The position numbers and the translations under genes are program-made. Source: Cryptomeria japonica (taxonomy: Eukaryota; Streptophyta; Pinopsida; Cupressales; Cupressaceae). Taken from it: DNA of 64,000 bases. The stretch's first letter is position 1. Each line of letters opens with the position of its first letter. Positions 33,832 to 44,677 of the stretch are shown in pieces. The notes under the pieces are model-generated. The model did no database searches. It worked only from the letters and a program-made list of their open reading frames with translations, and was not told the DNA's origin. Where the stretch lies: positions 45,337,517 through 45,401,516 of the forward strand of contig NC_081411.1 in assembly GCF_030272615.1 (NCBI RefSeq), written 5' to 3'.

Positions 33832-34782
33832 CTAGCACCTAGAATCATCATGCCCTTCTTTCTTGCAATGTGAGCATGTGGGTTTTTCACCCTCTTTCTT
33901 CACTGTAGCTATCTTTTTCCCCTTCCCTTTATTTTGGGATTTGTTCTCAAACTTAGATGGCTTCTTATCAGACTTATCAATAAAAGAGCCCTTACCTCTT
34001 GACTCTAGGTGTGTGGCTTGGACACAGACTTCATCAAAGTTACTAGGATTCAAGACCAAAATTGAATGTCTCAGATAAGAGAGAAGACCACCTATGTACT
34101 TAAGCAACGTGTCCTAGGTATACAATGGAACATTTAATGCAATAGCCTTCTTTCTGAAATCATGGGTGTAATCCTGGACAGACTGACCTTTCCCTTGCCT
34201 AAAAAGTTGCTAGTTCATCATTAACTGTTGCATATGGCCTAGGGGATAGAATTGCTTCTTGAGAGCATTAACAAAGTTTGACCAAGTTAAATTGATTTTA
34301 CCATGTTGTGAAGACCCATCCTGAATTCTAATCTCCCACCAGGTTAGAGTTGTACCTCCTAACCGAAGAGTAGCTAACTAGATCCTATCAACATCATCTA
34401 AGAGGTTTTGGACTCTATAATAGACTTCAACCTATTGAATCCAACCATCTAATTTTTCAGCATTTAATTCCCCACAATACTTTGATAGATCAAATTTTAC
34501 ATCCAATTTAATCTTAGGCTTATGTGAACTCTTGAAAAGAGAAGAAGACTCAGAATGAGTAGAAGAGGGAGAAGACGGGGAAGAAGGAGAAGAAGGAGAT
34601 GGGGGTGTTTTCGGAGGCTCATGGTCACCTCCTGGTCTTTTCCCTTTGTTCTCATGAGCTGCACGTCTTCGCATCTTGTCCTCTCTCTCTTGTACTAAAA
34701 CTTGTACAATGGTTTCCAAATTTTGAAGAGTCTTCTAAATACTCTTATCTTTAGAACCTTCTTCACCACCTTTTCCTTCCAT
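33832..34782 (-). pseudogene. gag: E2 gag
   Basis: ATG 34782 begins MEGKGGEEGSKDKS; stop TAG follows after 15 codons, then the frame stays open through a Ser/Pro-rich segment (PSSPSSPSS, about 34560-34600), a capsid core (KLDGWIQ to the WWEIRIQDGS region) and a CCHC knuckle, CSHCKKEGHDDSRC, at 33832-33875. Several TAG/TGA stops interrupt the core. Same frame as pol, as in plant chromoviruses with one gag-pol ORF. Confidence 0.8.
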
Positions 34783-34902
34783 CTGTGATGGTGGATTATT
34801 TCTTCATTTTCCGATCTCAGGATTATATTCTTCAAGCTTGCCTTCGCCTCGTTGAATCCTGGATCTTGTTAGCATTCAATTCTGCTATACTAGTCAAACA
34901 AA

Positions 34903-34914
34903 GCTCTGATACCA
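34903..34914 (-). promoter_or_regulatory. E2 primer-binding site (initiator Met tRNA)
   Basis: Minus strand TGGTATCAGAGC, perfect match to the standard plant initiator-Met primer site, four bases from the LTR. Confidence 0.9.
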
Positions 34915-34918
34915 AACT

Positions 34919-35780
34919 TGATCTGATTAGGATCTATGACAATTACAGACAAATGCTTAACAATATTACACAAGTTAATTCAAAGCTTTAATCTGAGTGA
35001 ATTAACATAATAATGCTTAAATGAACAAAGCATAATAAAGGTAATGAACTGAAAGAAAGAGAGTAGAAAGATAGAAGACAAAACACAATTGATAACGGAG
35101 TTCGTCTGCGGGTCGGACTACATCTCCGAGTCCTGCTCCAATAGGGGGATCGATCTGATTAGCTCCAAAATCAATTACAAGTGTTACAAGATATTCCCTT
35201 CAAGCACAATGGCAACATTATTATCCAATGTGCAGGAATAATGAACAAATCTTCAAGCTCATAATCTCCTTCTCATCACCTGGATGCCTACCAAAAGCCT
35301 AATACCCCTTTTTATACATGAAATTAGCCAAAAAAAGGCTATAACCACTAATTACAAAGATAATCCCTTTCAACTAATTGAATCTTCGTAATAAACCCTT
35401 TACTGTTTTATGGATTTGATTTTACTCCATAAATAGGGGTTGTTTTAACCATATACCCTTATTTAACTAAGGATAGGCGGGTCGAGTATTGGTTAAATTA
35501 ATATTACCCCAAAAACATAAGGGCTATAAATTGCGCAACGGTTATGTAATATTTTGGGAGGACGATGGTCAAGGTTCAACCCCCGTCGGCCTCCATTCTC
35601 TCTTTGGGCAGTTTGTTATTAGCTAAAAGAAACTTCTTTCTAAATAGTAGTAAATTGCATGTGTGGTGTAGCGGTAAAGGTGGACGGTTGATCTATGGAG
35701 ATCACGGGTATCTATACTTGGAAACTTTTTGGTAACTGTTGTAACATTATTTTTGGTGGAAAGCATATCCACCCGGATCA
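34919..35780 (-). repeat. E2 5' LTR (right)
   Basis: 862 bp, same ends as the left LTR. Its minus-strand TATA box (TATAAAAA, 35309-35316) would drive E2. A 6-bp gap relative to the left copy removes the B box of the second tRNA-like module. Confidence 0.9.
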
Positions 35781-35785
35781 TCGCT

Positions 35786-36457
35786 GCAGTCCCAGATTGC
35801 TGTAGAAGTTTTAGTTTGTAATATGAATTCGAAATATTGTGTAAATTTATTTATGATTAATAAAAAAATTATAATTTCCCTCTAGCTATCTATGTGGTTT
35901 GTGTTTTGTTTGCATTGCCAACTGCTTGGCAAATATAGTAGCATCTCTATGTATTTTTTTGGATCTTACTGCTGGCAAAAATGAGGTTGTCTATATATTG
36001 AGTACATTTACAACGGCATGTTACATGCAACTTCTTGCAACATGACAGAGTTATTCAAGTAAGAAACGAACAGTACATATTAATTTTCACTTCCATAAAT
36101 TTAGAAAAAACATTAGACCAATAAAATGATGCAGCATTGAGCCAACAAACACTTGCTAAATGGTAATATATTTTAGAGACTCCAATACATGAGAGTAGAA
36201 CTATATGGCATGCCGGTTGTCAACGTGGAGAACTGCTTGCCACAGAGACAACCAGTACATTGAGTGCTTGAGCCTTTACATACAGTACACAGAGCTAAAA
36301 GATGTGAATATAATAGTAATCACATCAATTTCCATGTTATTTAGAATAGTCATGGAAAAGCTGATACAGTAAACTAATGTGATTTCAGATAACTCTCACT
36401 TAAAATGTCCTAATTGACCATCTACATACAGACATCAAAACTGCAACCTATCAATCG
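35786..36457. other. Intergenic, AT-rich
   Basis: Beyond the E2 target duplication there is no supported gene, only short frames. The first about 100 bp may be the rest of the E8 LTR. The remainder shows no repeat shared with other parts of the window, which is unusual here. Confidence 0.4.
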
Positions 36458-36537
36458 TTTAGAGAAAACACTGTAATATATATCCACACATAAACGATAA
36501 AACAAGTAGTAGTACGTGGGCTAAGGCTGCTTGATTT

Positions 36538-36825
36538 TTACTCTGCAGGTGGAGGAAATGGAATGAAGGGAAAAGGGCGAGGAGCAGACGGAGTGCGTGG
36601 GAAGGTGAAGAAAGGAGGGCGAGAAGCAGACGGAGTGCGTGGGGAGGTGAAAAAGGGAGGACGAGAAGCAGACGGAGTGCGTGGGAGGGTGGAAATGGGA
36701 GGACGAGAGGGAGGAGATTGCAAAAGATGACGGCTTTTCTGTACATCTCTCGCCCACACACAGGCGCTGAACTCCATCACCAACAAAATAGTAGCCAACA
36801 TTAAACAAGCCCGGCGGAAAAACAT
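36538..36825 (-). CDS. Small secreted proline-rich protein with three tandem 14-residue repeats
   Basis: An uninterrupted 95-codon frame from ATG (36825) to TAA (36538). Residues 1-25 are a textbook signal peptide: MFFRR, hydrophobic core CLMLATILLVMEF, likely cleavage after CVWA. The mature part, RDVQKSRHLL..., carries three repeats of RTPSASRPPFFTSP (third diverged: RTPSAPRPFPFIPFP), ending PFPPPAE. Repeat DNA (42-bp units) is well conserved. No stops or frameshifts, in contrast to everything around it. It may be a host gene for a cell-wall protein or a secreted peptide precursor; I cannot assign a family. A pyrimidine-rich AG (TTTCTTTCAG, about 36838-36847 on the minus strand) just upstream could be a 5'-UTR splice acceptor. 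Sequence upstream to about 37.1 kb would be promoter/UTR. Confidence 0.55.
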   Translation of the reverse strand: MFFRRACLMLATILLVMEFSACVWARDVQKSRHLLQSPPSRPPISTLPRTPSASRPPFFTSPRTPSASRPPFFTFPRTPSAPRPFPFIPFPPPAE

Positions 36826-37323
36826 TTTAACTGTAACTGAAAGAAATTAGAGAGCCGTCAAAGCCAGAGTGAATAATTTTGTAGAGAATGTATGTCTTCT
36901 CCTGTGTTAGAGGATACGTGAATGTATGTCTTCTCGTGTAGCCTAGAAAGTGGAAACCATAAATTTCTGCCAACTCATTTGCACGAATGAATAGCAGGGC
37001 GGTCGGTTCTGAAGACAAATTTGTCCGGATTTCTTGTGGAATAAAAATGTATATATTCAGGCTCATACGATGTAAATTATGTGAATGAGCCATGGAACAT
37101 GAAATAATCCTTGTCATTAGAATTGGAGTTACTATCAGTAAATGTGATTGAGAGAGTCGGTCCCTGTCTTTGAGTGTGCATGTCGATCTCGTAAGAGGTG
37201 CAATTAGATGTGCTCAGAGCAGCCTTTAACACCGCGTGGCAGTAGTTGTACGCACCTCAATGTCCTAGTGTCTGCCATGAAACTAAATGTACGTAGTTTA
37301 GCGAAAGATACTAAGTTTTTTCA

Positions 37324-37602
37324 ATGAAAGTAATAAAATTTCGACTTGCTACCTATTTTCCTTTCAGCTATATCAAAAACATGATTTCGACTAGTTACCT
37401 ATTTTTCTTTCGGCTATTTTTCGTTCTAGCAATTGTTTTTATTGATTTTCTAGAAAAAGGGTTTCGACTTCTTTCTCCTTTAAGAGTTGTGACAGAAGTA
37501 GTTAGATTTGACCGTCAAATTATTATTCGATCAAAAAACTATTTAACAGATTACTGTTCCCACACGCATATAGAGCAATTAAAGTTTTTGTTAAATTTTT
37601 AA
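37324..37602 (+). CDS. Unrecognised 92-codon ORF with a hydrophobic segment
   Basis: ATG 37324 to TAA 37602; two similar N-terminal phrases (FRLATYFPFSYIKNMIST and FDF-like) precede a hydrophobic stretch (YLFFFRLFFVLAIVFIDF), then a basic tail (VVRFDRQIIIRSKNYL). I do not recognise the family. Organelle-derived DNA is a possibility because of the AT-rich code and composition, but nothing here proves it. Could equally be a chance frame. Confidence 0.2.
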   Translation: MKVIKFRLATYFPFSYIKNMISTSYLFFFRLFFVLAIVFIDFLEKGFRLLSPLRVVTEVVRFDRQIIIRSKNYLTDYCSHTHIEQLKFLLNF

Positions 37603-37659
37603 TAATTATTATCTTTTTAGTTTTATTAAGATAAAAATATATAATATTGAAGAAAAATG

Positions 37660-38935
37660 GGAGGGTGGTAGAGATGGACACCTACAAAGTTTTTAAGTGG
37701 ACAAAGTCCAAATAAAAGATTACTCCAAAAGGAGGGGGATATTTATTATCTAGTTTTCCTCGAACATTATCAATGCCAATGATTGACAAAACCACTTCTT
37801 CTCCTATAAAAAGTGGAAGAGGGAACCTACTCCCAACCACTACAAGCTCTTAATGTACCTTGACAATTGGCTATATCCATGTTTATGAGCACATTATGGA
37901 GAAGATGGTCCAAAGGATTCTAGACATAGTTTAGTGGGTACTCCCCTAATGATCTAATAGTTCCTAGATGAGAAAAACCAAATGCAAATTTAGGAATGTG
38001 CATTTGGACCCACATAAGTACATTAGAACATACCATGCCTCCATGGTAAAAATACAAAGTTTTTTCACACTTTTTGCGACGATATCAAATGCACCAAGCA
38101 AAGTGGGCTAATTTAGGTAACATAATTGCAAACCAAATGCATTAGACTTAAAGATGCCATGTGCCAACAAAGGGATAAAGATACCATTATAGATTATATT
38201 GATCCACTATAGAAAAATGGGGGGAAAGGCACTAATAACCTTGATGAGGTCTATAATTATGAAAAAGTATGTTTAGGTAGTACCATTTACAAACCTTTAA
38301 CCAAAGTTGAATAATCCTAAATTGTACTTTGTGAAGCATCTAGGCATTGGAGTAATTAGGACACATTTATGTAGTTACTTATTAATTAGGTTTTGTATTG
38401 TTTTCATCTAAGCTAAACTTAGGTTCTTTTTTGTTATCTATAGTTTTATTTTCTACTCCTACTTTTCATTGCTTTAGTTCTCATAATTTTCACAATTAGG
38501 GTTTTGTACCTAGTGCATCTCTTACTCTTTATAAAAGTGATTCCTTCATTCATTGTAATTGTATCTCCAAAAAGAAAATTTTGATAGGTAATACGCCGTA
38601 GCCGCAATATTTTAAATTATTATTATTATTATTATTATGTTTGATTAGATTGACCCATGACCTTCCCCATTATAGAAGGCCAAGAGTCATAGCTTAGAAT
38701 TCCACTTTAGATGTCCCTATTGGGAATTGAACTTGGGTCTCCACAGTGAGAACTCGATGTTTTACTAGTTAAGCTCAACCCCTTGGACAATTGTATCTCC
38801 GATATTATTTTGTGCAATAATACAAAATTCTTTGGTTGTTATAGAGAATATTACCTTTGCCTGATCTCTTTTCTGTGATAGATGTGTTTCTTGTAGATGA
38901 ATCTTGGCTCCTATTGTTTATCATTAACTCCTACA
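37660..38935 (+). repeat. E5: LTR-like block with TATA box, interrupted by a SINE
   Basis: A TATA box (TATAAAAG, 38530-38537) sits in a context typical of an LTR R region. 3' of the SINE come a polyadenylation-like CAATAATA and a terminal CTACA at 38935, followed at once by TGTTATCAAAGC (38936-38947), two mismatches from the initiator-Met primer site. The left end is not defined (about 37.66 kb is a guess), and no partner LTR is in the window. No gene is seen between 37610 and 38560. Confidence 0.4.
38569..38788 (-). mobile_element. tRNA-derived SINE, 220 bp
   Basis: Flanked by a perfect 12-bp target duplication AATTGTATCTCC (38557-38568, 38789-38800). On the minus strand: box A region GGTTGAGCTTAACTAGT (38780-38764), 30 bases, then box B AGTTCAATTCC (38733-38723), a tRNA-unrelated body, a (TAA)n/(TTA)n run (38616-38638) and a short 3' part ending in a T/A-rich tail. 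This is the standard plant SINE structure: Pol III promoter, body, simple-repeat tail and long TSD made by a LINE machinery. It is inserted in the E5 LTR-like block. Confidence 0.8.
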
Positions 38936-39794
38936 TGTTATCAAAGCAACTCTGTCAAATTCTTGTCCATATGCTCGAGGGATCCACTTTGTGGTGATTT
39001 TTCTATACACATTGGACTATAATGGAGCCCACTTTCCCTTCTAAATTTTTTCCCAGTTTTGGAAACTTTCTATTTTCAAAATGTTTCTATTTTTGTACAA
39101 TGACTATTTTGAAAACATTCTATTTTTGGAAATTTTTTGTTTTGACAAAGTTACTATGCTAAAAAAATTGTATTTTCATAAACCCTTCTAGCCTTCCAAT
39201 TTGTAATTGACATGTTGTTAGTTTTTTGGTTGTCCTTAATTTTTGCACTTATGGGGCCATATCTTACATATCTAGACTTTTCTTTTTGAAAACTAAGCAT
39301 CATTGGAAAGCTCATTCAATCTTCTATTCAAATCTACTACTATTTTTTCCATATTTTTCCCTATGTATGTTTAATTCATTTTTTTGTTTTTTCACTATTT
39401 GGTTAATTACTTGGATGTTTTGGCACTTGGGATGGATATATTTCTTAGAGAGGGTTGCATTTGATGTTCTTTACATGTGCTGTGATTCACGGGGTCTCAT
39501 TATTTTATTTGAAGAGGTATCATGAGAATTTTTATTCATCCTTCAGTTGCCCACCTAGAAAAGGGCAATTATGAGTCTTTGCGATATAACAGTCGGATAC
39601 ATATTAGGTGGCTAGATATGTTTCCTTATTTGTATGGGCTCATACTTGAACTAATGAATCCAAGAGGTAAATAAACTTAGGGTAATGTCATAGACCATGA
39701 TGTAGGTGTGATTTCTTCTAGGGTTTATTATGACATTATGTGAGCTATATCAAACCTTGACTGTCATCACATACTTTGGACCCAACTTTAACAG

Positions 39795-40575
39795 ATGCAT
39801 GAAGACCCTCATATCTGTCCATTCCCAGAGGATCCTACAATAGATTGTCTTCTTCCCCTTGCACATGCAGATTTCATACCCTTTGATGATGATACTTTAG
39901 AGGAGCTTAATTATATCGTAGATATTTTATGTTCTAATGGATCAGAGGCATATATTTATGTTCCTACTCCTTACATTGGGATCCCATCTCAGTCACCTTC
40001 ATCTTTTATTGTCCTTGATTAGATTGGCATTAGATTGAATTCATAGACCCCATAGGACATTATTAATCAAGGTATAGCTACTTTGGATTCTTATCTTCCA
40101 GACATATAAAATTTCATTGTGGAGTCTTAGATTGCATATCTAGGCTACTATCCTAAGGATATCCATCTCCTCTTTTCTGATAGCCACATCAGTTCTTTCA
40201 AACCATTTTCATCACCCATGGATCTTGTTATTTGTCCATTTTTGTAGAGTCTAGATTTGTTACCTCCTAAATTGATTGTTCATATACCCTTTTGGTTTTT
40301 GGCATCATCATCTTTTATGGATATCATAACATTTGAGATGTTTTCAGATGCACATAGAGTTTAGATTTGGATTCCTACATTTTCAAGATTATGGGTGTGG
40401 TTTCTCATATCTCGAGTGGATTATGCTCAAGAATTCATCATTTGCATGGGAGCTACTTCTTCACTAGGGGGATTCCTATCCTTATTTTTTGTCTCTTATG
40501 GGGGGGTATTAATTTTACTTTATATCCTTTGGAAGAGTAATCAAATTGGACCCAAAATGTTTGCCTCTAGATAAC
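39795..40575 (+). pseudogene. R copy 1 plus-strand ORF remnant
   Basis: MHEDPHICPFPEDPTIDCLL...VPTPYIGIPSQSPSS, 75 codons, then broken. Further downstream in the same area is a hydrophobic end (GGFLSLFFVSYGGVLILLYI, about 40465-40530) followed by NQIGPKMFA, like a C-terminal membrane anchor. The counterpart in copy 2 is similar over the whole length, so this was once a real protein. Family not recognised. Confidence 0.4.
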
Positions 40576-40589
40576 ATATCCTATTCATT

Positions 40590-42729
40590 TTATACTTTTG
40601 ATAATAAATGGATATGATGCCTTGATGAGGTTCGAGTTGTTGATGTATTTTGAGGGTAAAATAAATAAAGCGTAATGTTTCCATGATTAGCTAAGGGATG
40701 CAAAATACGATGATGTATCATTATAACTTGCACATTGTGTGGGAAATTAAAACACTTTGAATGGTAGAAGGGTTCACTTTCATGGATGTGAGCCAAGGAT
40801 GACCCATTTCCACACAAAATTGTTTAGATGTAGGGATAATGGAAAAGGTAACATATAAGCTCTTAATACCAACTTCTATTGGAAGGAAAAAGGAACCTAT
40901 GGTAGGACAAATGAAACTATCATGCACATTGGTGAAGATGTTGGATTGATCACATTTTCCTTGATGAAATTGTTATATATATAGATGTTGTGTAAATTAT
41001 TGTGTAATGTTATGTTCACACTTAGGCTTAGGTTTATCTTGGTCAGTCATGTTTGCAAGATTGTTGGCTTCATTAATAATCAATAATAGCTATAAAGTCT
41101 CTATTTCCATGCTCAATAATATTGGTAGAATTGGAAGTCACAAGATTGATAAGGATTTACATGTTTTGATTATGAGGCACTATGAATTTATTACCTTTAT
41201 CATTCACACCATCCACCACTATAGAATTAGAATTAACAAGATCTTTAATTTCATCCTTCAAATGTATACATTTATCCATGTCATGCCTAGGTTGACAATG
41301 GTATTGAATAATGGCTTTTGATTCAAAAGATGGAGGCATTGCAAGTGTTTATTGGACGGACATTAGGAAGCTTCATCAAATTATTATTAATCAAATGAAG
41401 AATGCTAGTATACAAGAACTAAAATAGGGGAGTGAATCTGTCATGCTTGAACTTATTTGAAAAGTATGATATAAAACTGGTTGTGGATACAACTTGAGTA
41501 TTAATATGATTGGAATAATAATTTCTATTAAATTTAATGTTATTTCCTAATGTTTTAAAATGTTTCATGAGAAACTTCATTCCTATCAACTACAATCAAA
41601 GATGAAGAGGCTTCATATTGAATAGCTTGAATTTGATAATTATGTCATGTACAAATTTGTATGAAAGATGTGAATTCATAAAACAAATATTATCTCTAAG
41701 TTTTTTCGTAAATTAAATTAATAAGAATCCTTTGAATATTATCCCTAGGAACATGATAAGGAATTTGTGCATACAAAAATTTATATCTACCAATCAAATC
41801 AATTTCATTTTTTTTAACACCTTGTTTGCAATATAACAAATCCATCAAATTAATTTTTGGCCCAATATTGCATTGAAAATGTTGGATGAATACATCTACC
41901 AATTGTTGAAAATGGATAGTTAAATAACTAGGAAAGGAGAAAAGCCATTGCAATACTTTTTCTTTTGAAGCTCTAGGGAAAATATTTGCATGAATCTTTT
42001 GATCATAGAATAATGTATTTCATAATTTGGGAAAAAAATCACATTAGTGTGGAGGTGACCATGTCAATGATATTTATCCAAACGAGGAACAACAATTTAT
42101 TGTGGAAGTCAGGTGGAAAGGATATCAAGAAAAAGTAGGCTACCAGCTAAATATGTAGGGATAGTGAATTGTTACGTTAGTCATTTGCTTTTGTAAAGGT
42201 GAAACATCTAACAACAAGTGGTTTATGTTGGCTTTGATGGATGAATTGGATTGTTAAGGAAGACTAGAAGGTGTAGTATGATAACTAGGTAGAACATTGT
42301 GGTATAAGGATGCAGGAGATGGCTAAGAAACAAATGGGAGATTGGTTGAAGGTGGAATATAACCATATTAATCGGTAGGAGTCCCCCCACTAACATGGAT
42401 GAAATTACCATTTTGTGTAGTGATAGGCACAATGGAAATATGTGAGTAGGAACATTGGCTATTGATTTAGGAATAGGCATAGATATCTCAACTTGGGTTG
42501 GAGGAGTGGAACATCCAAGAACTCGAAATGAACTATCTAACTTCATAGTGCTACGATTCACTATGTAAGCTAAATTGGTGTATAGAACATCCATGCCATG
42601 TTCATCATTAATGATGTTACTATTTGAAGGAAATTGATATAGTTGGGGATATATCTGATAAAATTGCATTTTTTCATCAAATCCATTCTTTCCCAATAAC
42701 AAAATAGTAGATATAGTCATATTCCACAA
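40590..42729 (-). pseudogene. gag: R copy 1 Gypsy gag and protease remnant
   Basis: Minus strand. 42729-42223: N-terminal part, Met/Ile/Leu-rich, with MWNMTISTILL start. 41953-41696: capsid core, FQQLVDVFIQHFQCNIGPK, LIGRYKFLYAQIPYHV. 41339-41157: YHCQPRHDMDKCIHLKDEIKDLV, the knuckle-plus-helix seen also in E1 gag (CDYHRNKGHQTNDC). 40927-40721: protease end, CVEMGHPWLTSMKVNPSTI (usual GRPWL...MKA.PST). Separated by stops and frameshifts. No RT follows. Confidence 0.6.
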
Positions 42730-43002
42730 AAAAAATCATATAGAAATTATCCAACACAAACCATTGGAAATTGTGCTAATATAAAACATATCATAAAATT
42801 AGGAAATTGACTAGTATAAAATTATTTTATTGCATTGTTTTATTAGATTTATTTTTTCCCAACTATTGGAGGTTCAAATTTAGGCCCAATTGAAATAGTT
42901 GATATTTTATGAAATTGTACTAGATATTAAACGTCTATAGAAAGAATAAAATCTAGTTATATAGATTGATACATTAAAAATTGAAAAATAACAAGGCATT
43001 TG

Positions 43003-44602
43003 TGTTGGCATTATTGACATTAAGTTGTCATTGATGTCAACTGGTTTGGCATGATTGTCGATGAGTAAGAAGTGGTGATCGGTATGGGAGAAGTAAGACA
43101 TGATGATGCCAATCCATAGGTGTGTAAGAAGATAGAAGGTAGGTTACCGATACACATGAAATGCATCATCTACTGGTAAAGAAGGCTAACCAGTAAGGCA
43201 AGCAAGCAATAAAAAGAAGAACTAAAGAATATGAGCCAGAATACATAGAGAAGTTTAATACTGTAGGGAAATGGACCAGCATGTTTGATGGAAGGTCAAG
43301 TTGATCCACCAACAAAGAAGAGGTATGCAGGTATGAAGGCCAAGTGGTGAAGTTAAGTTTTATCAGTAAGGTGAGTTGAACTAGTAGTCAATCTTGGGTG
43401 GTGAAGAATGTCAAATCAATATAGAAAAGCAAGCATAGATGGATGTCGACAAGGATGACAGGTGGAAGCCAGGTGGTAATCATGTAGATGTCAGTGAAGT
43501 GTTCATCGATGTAACAGTCAACAAACAACTCATCTTTTATGAAGAACCCACAAATCATGGAAGGATGGTAGAAGGTTGCGGCTCGAGGAAGACAAGGTGG
43601 CAAGCAATTGAATTACAAGAAGATCTCATCTCCATATCCATTTGATGAAGGAAACAGTCAAGCCATTAATCGTGTTTGACTGAGAAACACAGAAAAGCAT
43701 AGTGCAGACATCCAAATATAGAAAATACACATTGGAATGTGAGATGTTTGCGATGTTGATCGATGACATGCAGATCATATCTGTAGAAAATCAGATCGGA
43801 TCATTTCTAATATGGATCGAGTTGGTGAAGTAAAAACCTAACATGACAGTATTTGAATGTTATTTTTGTGGGAACCCTAGAGGATAAATATGTGAGCTCG
43901 AGACTGGAATCAGTTGATGCTTGATGCAAAGTGTGAGAGAGAAGAGAGCTTGATCAAGAAGAAATATTATTTGCCTTAGAGTTTATTTTGAGAAATTTGT
44001 AGTGTGTGTTAGCAGGCGAACTGGTGAGAGGGTCTAACCGGTGAGGTTTGATTGGTCAAGATGGCATCCAAGAGTTAGAGAGTGTGGTTTGAGGCTGAGG
44101 GAGAAAGAAGAGAGGCTAGGAGGAACTAGTGAAGAAGAGGATATTATTAACGGACATAAATCCATTGATTAGTTGTTGCAAAACTCATTTGGAACCAGGT
44201 TCTATAACTATATCAAAATTGTATTTCATCATACAACACAGAGTTGGTTCTTGGTGTAGGGGTTGGTGCTCCTTGGGTTGGTGACCTAAATCAGTAGGGG
44301 TTGGTGCTCCTTGGTTTGGTGTCCTAAATCATTATAATTTTTTGTTTTATTGTGAGGTTGGATTTGAGCAATAGACTCCAGCAACATTTGTCACCGAGTT
44401 TTTTCCCATATTGGGTTTTCCTTGTACATCTGATGTTGTGGGTTATGCATTTGTGTGTTTTCCACTTTTGATATCCATATTTATCTTACTAGTTTAACTA
44501 TTTAGTGTTTAGGTTGATAATCGGTATTCCAAGCTTGGTTAAAGAGAAAAGATTACAAGAACCACTAATTCACCCCTTTTCAGTGGTACATTGTGTTAAA
44601 AA
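43003..44602 (+). repeat. E4 5' LTR
   Basis: About 1.6 kb, TGTTGGCATT to a mutated AAAAA end (CAACA in the other copy). The 3' part holds a near-duplicate GGTTGGTGCTCCTTGGGTTG / TTGGTTTGGT unit (44260-44320) and the GATTCACCCC-type block near the end. No gene. Confidence 0.85.
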
Positions 44603-44603
44603 A

Positions 44604-44617
44604 TTAGTATAAGAGCC
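44604..44617 (+). promoter_or_regulatory. E4 primer-binding site
   Basis: TTAGTATAAGAGCC, one base after the LTR; two mismatches from TTGGTATCAGAGCC. Confidence 0.65.
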
Positions 44618-44677
44618 TAGGTTCCCGATTGATTAAAATCTTTCTCTATCTTGGGTAGATTCTGGTCAAAGAACACA

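Larger units (their letters stand above)
29328..35780 (-). mobile_element. E2: Ty3/Gypsy chromovirus-like element, 6453 bp
   Basis: LTRs 29328-30196 and 34919-35780 in direct orientation, TSD TCGCT (29323-29327 and 35781-35785), initiator-Met primer site, polypurine tract, and one gag-pol frame on the minus strand in the order gag, PR, RT, RNase H, IN, chromodomain-like tail. Gag and pol share the same frame apart from a short stretch between two compensating frameshifts. LTRs differ at about 37 positions (about 4%) plus two small gaps, so it is somewhat older than E1. Confidence 0.9.
38992..43002. repeat. Large repeat R, copy 1 (continues 51800-51890 beyond E4)
   Basis: Matches 52207-56490 nearly end to end; the offset grows from 13,216 to 13,394, mainly because copy 1 lacks about 130 bp present at about 52445-52575. 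It holds a plus-strand ORF family on the left and a minus-strand gag/protease remnant on the right (convergent). Copia E4 is inserted at 43002 with ATTTG duplicated. The layout fits a minus-strand Gypsy element that lost pol and keeps an antisense ORF, but LTRs are not seen. Confidence 0.75.

Noticed and set aside
36459-36808. Alternative minus-strand frames of 95 and 100 codons over the proline-rich gene
   Set aside because: They exist because the 42-bp repeats lack stops in all frames. Only the 36825-36538 frame has a signal peptide and in-phase repeats.
37324-37602. Plastid or mitochondrial gene fragment
   Set aside because: The composition is suggestive, but I could not match the protein to any organelle gene with confidence.
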